NCBI GenBank assembly: GCA_001972305.1
Contig: BDDD01000713.1
Coordinates: 310,001-374,000, forward strand
Length of the DNA stretch: 64,000 nt
Source: Cephalotus follicularis
Lineage: Eukaryota; Streptophyta; Magnoliopsida; Oxalidales; Cephalotaceae
Direction of reading: 5' to 3'
Under the pieces are notes generated by a model that made no database searches, was not told the DNA's origin, and saw nothing but the letters and a program-made list of their open reading frames with translations. Positions 59,819-64,000 of this stretch are shown here, one piece after another. The position numbers were made by a program, and so were the translations under genes. Every line of letters starts with the position of its first letter. Positions within the stretch are counted from its first letter, which is position 1.

Positions 59819-60281
59819 ATCTCCCACTTGGCTCTTAAGCTATGAAGACCTAAAGTTCAAGCCCATCATATTACGATGGTGCTCGAGTACAGCACTACCC
59901 AGAGCCTTGGTCAGTAGGTCTGCTATGTTCAGCTCTGAGGTGACCCTTTCTAACTGAATGTCCCCCATATCAATGATCTCCCTGATCAGATGATAACACC
60001 GTTGGATATGCTTGGAACGCTGGTGAGACCTGGGTTCCTTGGCTTGTGCAACAGGCCCATCATCATCACAGTACACCACAACCGGACAACAGATGGATGG
60101 AACCACCCCAAGTTCAGCTATGAACTTTCGCATCCAAACACCTTCCTTTGCGGTATCTGAGGCTACAATATACTCTGCCTCCATGGTGGAGTAGCATTAG
60201 TCTTTTGCTTCGAGCTCCTCCAACTCACAGCACCGCTTTTCAGGATAAACACATATCTCGAAACTAATTTGTGATCATCTG
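59819..60281 (-). pseudogene. Element G: copia RNase H end of pol with polypurine tract
   Basis: C-terminal pol of a plant copia element: EAEYIVASDTAKEGVWMRKF, VVYCDDDGPVAQAKEP, HQRSKHIQRCYHLIREI and ADLLTKAL are the hallmark RNase H and tail motifs. The end of pol is followed within 10-20 bases by the purine tract and LTR, as expected. The upstream part of pol is absent; an unrelated LTR begins at 60282. Broken. Confidence 0.9.
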
Positions 60282-61633
60282 TGTGACATCCTATGTCGCA
60301 ATTAGGAGTATGGCAATATGATTTCATAAATTTTTTTTATATTATCCTTTCAAGTACATATGGCTTTTAAATTTTTATGGACCTTAGTGACTAGAGTATG
60401 GAGTATACCAATAAAAAAAATTTAACCCAATCCTTTAATTTTCTTCTTATACTTTTAGTCCAATTCATTTAGCCAAGTCTGGCCCATTAACCTTTAAGAT
60501 TTTATTATTCTAGAATTTCTCTACTTAATGATATATATAAATGCATATTAAAATATTGGTCCTTCCTTCCTCTTAGTGCTAGCCGAATTAATGACCATTT
60601 AAAGCCCAAATTAATTGTTTGGTAAATTTTCAGCCCAAGATAGCTTCTCCCACACTCTAGAGACTCCCACCCGTTGGCATATATGTGTAGTTAACATAGT
60701 GAATTCGGTTTCATCCTCTCTTCTTCGCTTGACATGCCGTGACACCTCCTCCACCAAAAGCTCAAGATTTCTACCATTTTTCTTCAAAGTTCAAGCTTAT
60801 AACTACATCCTTCTTCACCCTTCTAGAGAACTAGTAAGTTATTCTAACCTTCTTGTTAAAGATAAGCAAAAATCAATTTAGATTTCTTGAAGTTTCGGTT
60901 GTAAAAATCTGTATAGGGGGTTAGAGAATCATCATCATATTGTTATCTTTTTGTTCATCTAAATTAGAGCATATTAGCATAGTTCAATTTTGATTTCCAT
61001 GCTCTTGAATTTTTGTTGTTGTGAGTTAGAGGAAGAAATAACATTTCTATGATGTTTAAGTGTCTTAAAGATGAGATGGTGTTAGTGAATTGAGGTATAT
61101 TTGATATTTATATTGTTGCCTATAAGGAACTAAGGTTATATGAATTAATCAAAATCCTTGTGAAGGATATTTGGCTTTACAAATATTGTAGGTAATTAAG
61201 TTGTGGAATAAGTAAAGGTTTGTTATGTGATGATAAATTATGGTGAAGTTCAGCTAGGCTAAGAAATTTATAGATTTTCATATATTAGGATTTCTATGCA
61301 GATATAGTGATACTTAGAGGTTAATGAAAATGATTTTATACATATATATATATAGTTGTGGTTGTATTTTAAAAAGTAGGGATTAGAGGGTGATTATGAA
61401 ATTTGATATGTGAGTTGTGAGCAAGACGGGGATATATGTTATGGAATTTAAGGAAAGTCTTATTTGTTTGTGTGTGTGTATATATATATATCTTGTGAAT
61501 ATTGAAATAAAAATCTGTTTTAAGAGGAGATATTATGATATGATTTGTTATAAGTGATAAGGTTGGAAGAGAATTGGGTAATGACGATATCTTAAAGTAG
61601 CTCTCACGTGCATCTCATGCATTCCATGTCAAT
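60282..61633 (+). repeat. LTR fragment M, chromovirus-like
   Basis: Begins TGTGACATCCTATGTCGC against the copia pol, has a TATA-like ATGATATATATAAATGCA at 60529-60546 and a CTAGTAAGTTATTC segment downstream, as in some plant Ty3 LTRs. Interrupted at 61634 by an F-family LTR; its other end is outside the window or lost. No gene in it. Confidence 0.55.
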
Positions 61634-64000
61634 TGTCAGGACCCGTTCCCGCTAACTCTATGGGACATGTGTCCTGTCGAGGATGGCGCTCCTCTTGCCA
61701 ACAACCCTCTTAAACTAAAACTGCCCGAGGAGCTCTCTTAAAACTCCCCAGGAACCTATCGCGCAAAAGCCCGCGGAGAAGGACGAGGCCTAATGCGCAA
61801 CAAGAAAAAACACATGAAGAGAGAGCTCACGTGCAACGCACACGTTCACTTAACAACATGTGGTCCAACATGCCCGGGGACACCCCTTGTCCTCGGGTCT
61901 TTCTCCTTCTAAAACATCCTTAGCTCAAGATCCAAAACGCTGCGCATAACTAACGCCTGGGGAGAAACCAACATAAGCGCCTAGGGAGAAACTCACGCAT
62001 GCCACACGTGATCACTTAAACTCCACACAAGACCACGCATACATATCTTGTCCCCCGACGTATAACCTCCTCTGCACGTCTCTAAGGATCACATAACAAA
62101 ACAAACATCATGCCCGGGGAGAAGGCCACGTGCACCTCACGTGCCCACGTGAACTCCCCTGGGGACACAACTTGTCCCCCGGGACCCCTGCTCAACACAA
62201 CAACACTAACATCAAAAAGCACAGCATAACTTAAACACTATTCACAAAACTTATGCCCGTCCCGGGCCTCACTCTAACATGGCACCCCTGGCCACTCTCT
62301 CCAAGGACACCTTCCCTGCTGCCTTGCCCGAGGCCCAACATCAACATCACCCTGGGGACACCCTACCTCCGCGGGGTAAAGCTCATAACCCGTGCTCCCA
62401 AGTATAAACATAACACTCATGCTGGGCTCATCTCCGCTATACTAGCCCAGGGACTCTCTAGCTCCCCGGCCAGACCTGGGATCACAAAACTCAAAACATG
62501 AAAAGTTCATAAAAACACAAGATGAACACATCTATAACCTCAAAACATCCATAACATATCTTGAAAGTATCAAACCATTACATATATGTGCCCTGGCATA
62601 CATACACTGCCTTCCCTGGCAAGTAAAAGAATAACATATCTAATCTTTCTTTACAAGATAAACTCACAGCTACTCTACTACAAAAGAAGGGTAAAAGAAC
62701 CCAAGGAATGACCCATGCTATGCACTGCTAAACGCCCGAGCTGACGTTCCCTGGTGCTGAGCTCAAAACTACCTTGCTGAGCTATCTACTGCTGGGCTGG
62801 AGGGTCTCCTCCGGCTAGCTGGTCTGCAAAACAATTTGTGAGGGGATTAGTCCAACTAACTAAGTGACTGGGAACAAAACATCCTCTGATGCATCCATAG
62901 AAAAGAATGCGCTGAAGAATACTTACCATGAGCATGATTAACTATCCCAACTGGGGAAAAGACTGTAAATAAAGCATATCTCATGACATACAATAAGGAA
63001 AAGCTCAAAGTACTTGAAGAAACTTACTCTTTTCTCTGCTTAGCTAGTTCTAAAATATTCATGAAAGCTGAAACAACATAAGAATACAACTGATTAAAAG
63101 AAACATATCTGAAAAGAAACTGGGGTCCTTCCTGGATAAAACCCGAGGAGAACAACTAAGCTAGAACTAGCTTTTCTTTGCTGTGCTAATCTAGGCCGAA
63201 GCCTGCTGGTTACATAATATAGTTGCCAACTTATAGTTGCATGAGTTGATCTAGGTTGAAGCCTGCTTGGCAGTATCTGCTGAGAACCCATGGTTCCCTT
63301 TTGTGCTTGCTATTTCTTTGCTTTACTTATCTGAGCTGATGGCATGACTACCGAGGACAGAGTCTTCCTCTGAACTGAAGGCATTGATGCCGAGGACAAA
63401 GTCCTCCTCTAGAAAACCTACTGAAAGGCTCTACATACTACTATATCTGATAACTTAGCTCAACTGTACTCAAACCCTACACATTGTCCTAGCAACAATG
63501 CAAGGAGATCCAGGTATGGAACTCGGGACAGACTCACTCAACTTCTCATCCTGTGATGATAGGCTGAGGAGGAAGGAGCTTGTACATGTGTGTTCGGCTG
63601 CACTCAAACCCTATACACTGTCCTAGCCACAATGTCAGGAGATCCAGGTAGGACCTGGGGGCAGACTCACTCAACAACCCATCATAGACAAGAGGTACGC
63701 TGAGGAGGGGGTGAACACGTACACGTCATCTCATCCGTAGATGATCGATATAAGAATGCTTAACTTCTTTCTTTGCTCTGGGAAACACTCCACTCAAAAA
63801 GAATGGTTAACATAAGACATTAGGGAAAACAACTTCCCATCATAACTCACTTACTCAAACTGAAGCTAAAGAAAAGGATTCTCAAAGAACATAAGATGAA
63901 CAATAAAATGCTTTAAAAAGAAAGGATGTCCCACTCACAATTCTTGCTACTTCCTTGGACGCTAACATCCCTCATTCTCTGCTACACTCTTCCTTTGGAT
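61634..64000 (-). repeat. F-family LTR, inverted, cut by window edge
   Basis: Begins TGTCAGGACCCGTTCCCGC, the reverse complement of the end of the LTR at 41154-43607, and follows it in reverse for at least 2.3 kb to the right edge. About 400 more bases of that LTR would lie outside. It shares the repeated CACAATG..AGGAGATCCAGGTA-like segment (63482 and 63628). Whether it is solo cannot be told. Confidence 0.8.

Overview
This window looks like gene-poor, repeat-packed nuclear DNA from a flowering plant, probably a eudicot with a large genome (the species cannot be told from the sequence). I find no host gene, rRNA, tRNA gene or CRISPR. Nearly every base belongs to LTR retrotransposons, solo LTRs or their fragments. 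The lineages are plant-specific: Tekay/Del-like chromoviruses with 2.4-2.8 kb LTRs and an initiator-Met primer site; a Tat/Ogre-type Ty3 relic with a plant-type second RNase H; Ty1/copia elements with about 2.1 kb LTRs; and a Sirevirus tail recognised by its purine-tract motifs. All elements are treated as fossils. No functional product is expected outside retrotransposon relics.

Layout. 1-3859: 5' end of a Tekay-like element (B) running off the left edge (gag, primer site, LTR). 3860-7778: Tat-type relic, with pol on the minus strand and two coiled-coil reading frames on the opposite strand beyond it. 7779-8272: cut copia LTR. 8273-9463: 3' tail of a Sirevirus, whose LTR is split by later insertions. 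9464-26456: a gag-only Ty3 element (C) with tandem-repeat-rich LTRs; its gag is interrupted by element A (13111-23178), the youngest and most complete element here, with two 2834-bp LTRs differing at about 30 sites by eye. 27136-29997: solo LTR (family H).

31081-54740: a copia element (D) that has collected insertions. Its gag is split by an inverted H-family LTR (35187-39535), which itself holds an A-like LTR fragment (35958-37735). Its pol is split by Tekay-like element E (40533-53420). The left LTR of E holds two further TG..CA insertions (41154-43607 and 43669-45077), each with a 5-bp target duplication. A deletion fuses E's right LTR to the remaining part of D's 3' LTR. 54741-60281: uncharacterised spacer, then a minus-strand copia 3' end whose LTR is split by a related solo LTR (56717-59379) with a clean ATTCC duplication. 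60282-64000: an LTR fragment interrupted by an inverted F-family LTR that leaves the window.

The most interesting signal is not a gene. Clusters of short imperfect palindromes centred on GTCGAC recur in several otherwise different LTRs. In four Tekay-like LTRs they sit at about the same two distances from the LTR start (near +160-320 and +1030-1390). The bases flanking the core differ between elements, and often as pairs that keep the symmetry. Other points of note are the antisense coiled-coil frames with promoter-like sequence in the Tat relic, the gag-only architecture of C, an age-order conflict between nested elements D and E, and inverted pairs of related LTRs.
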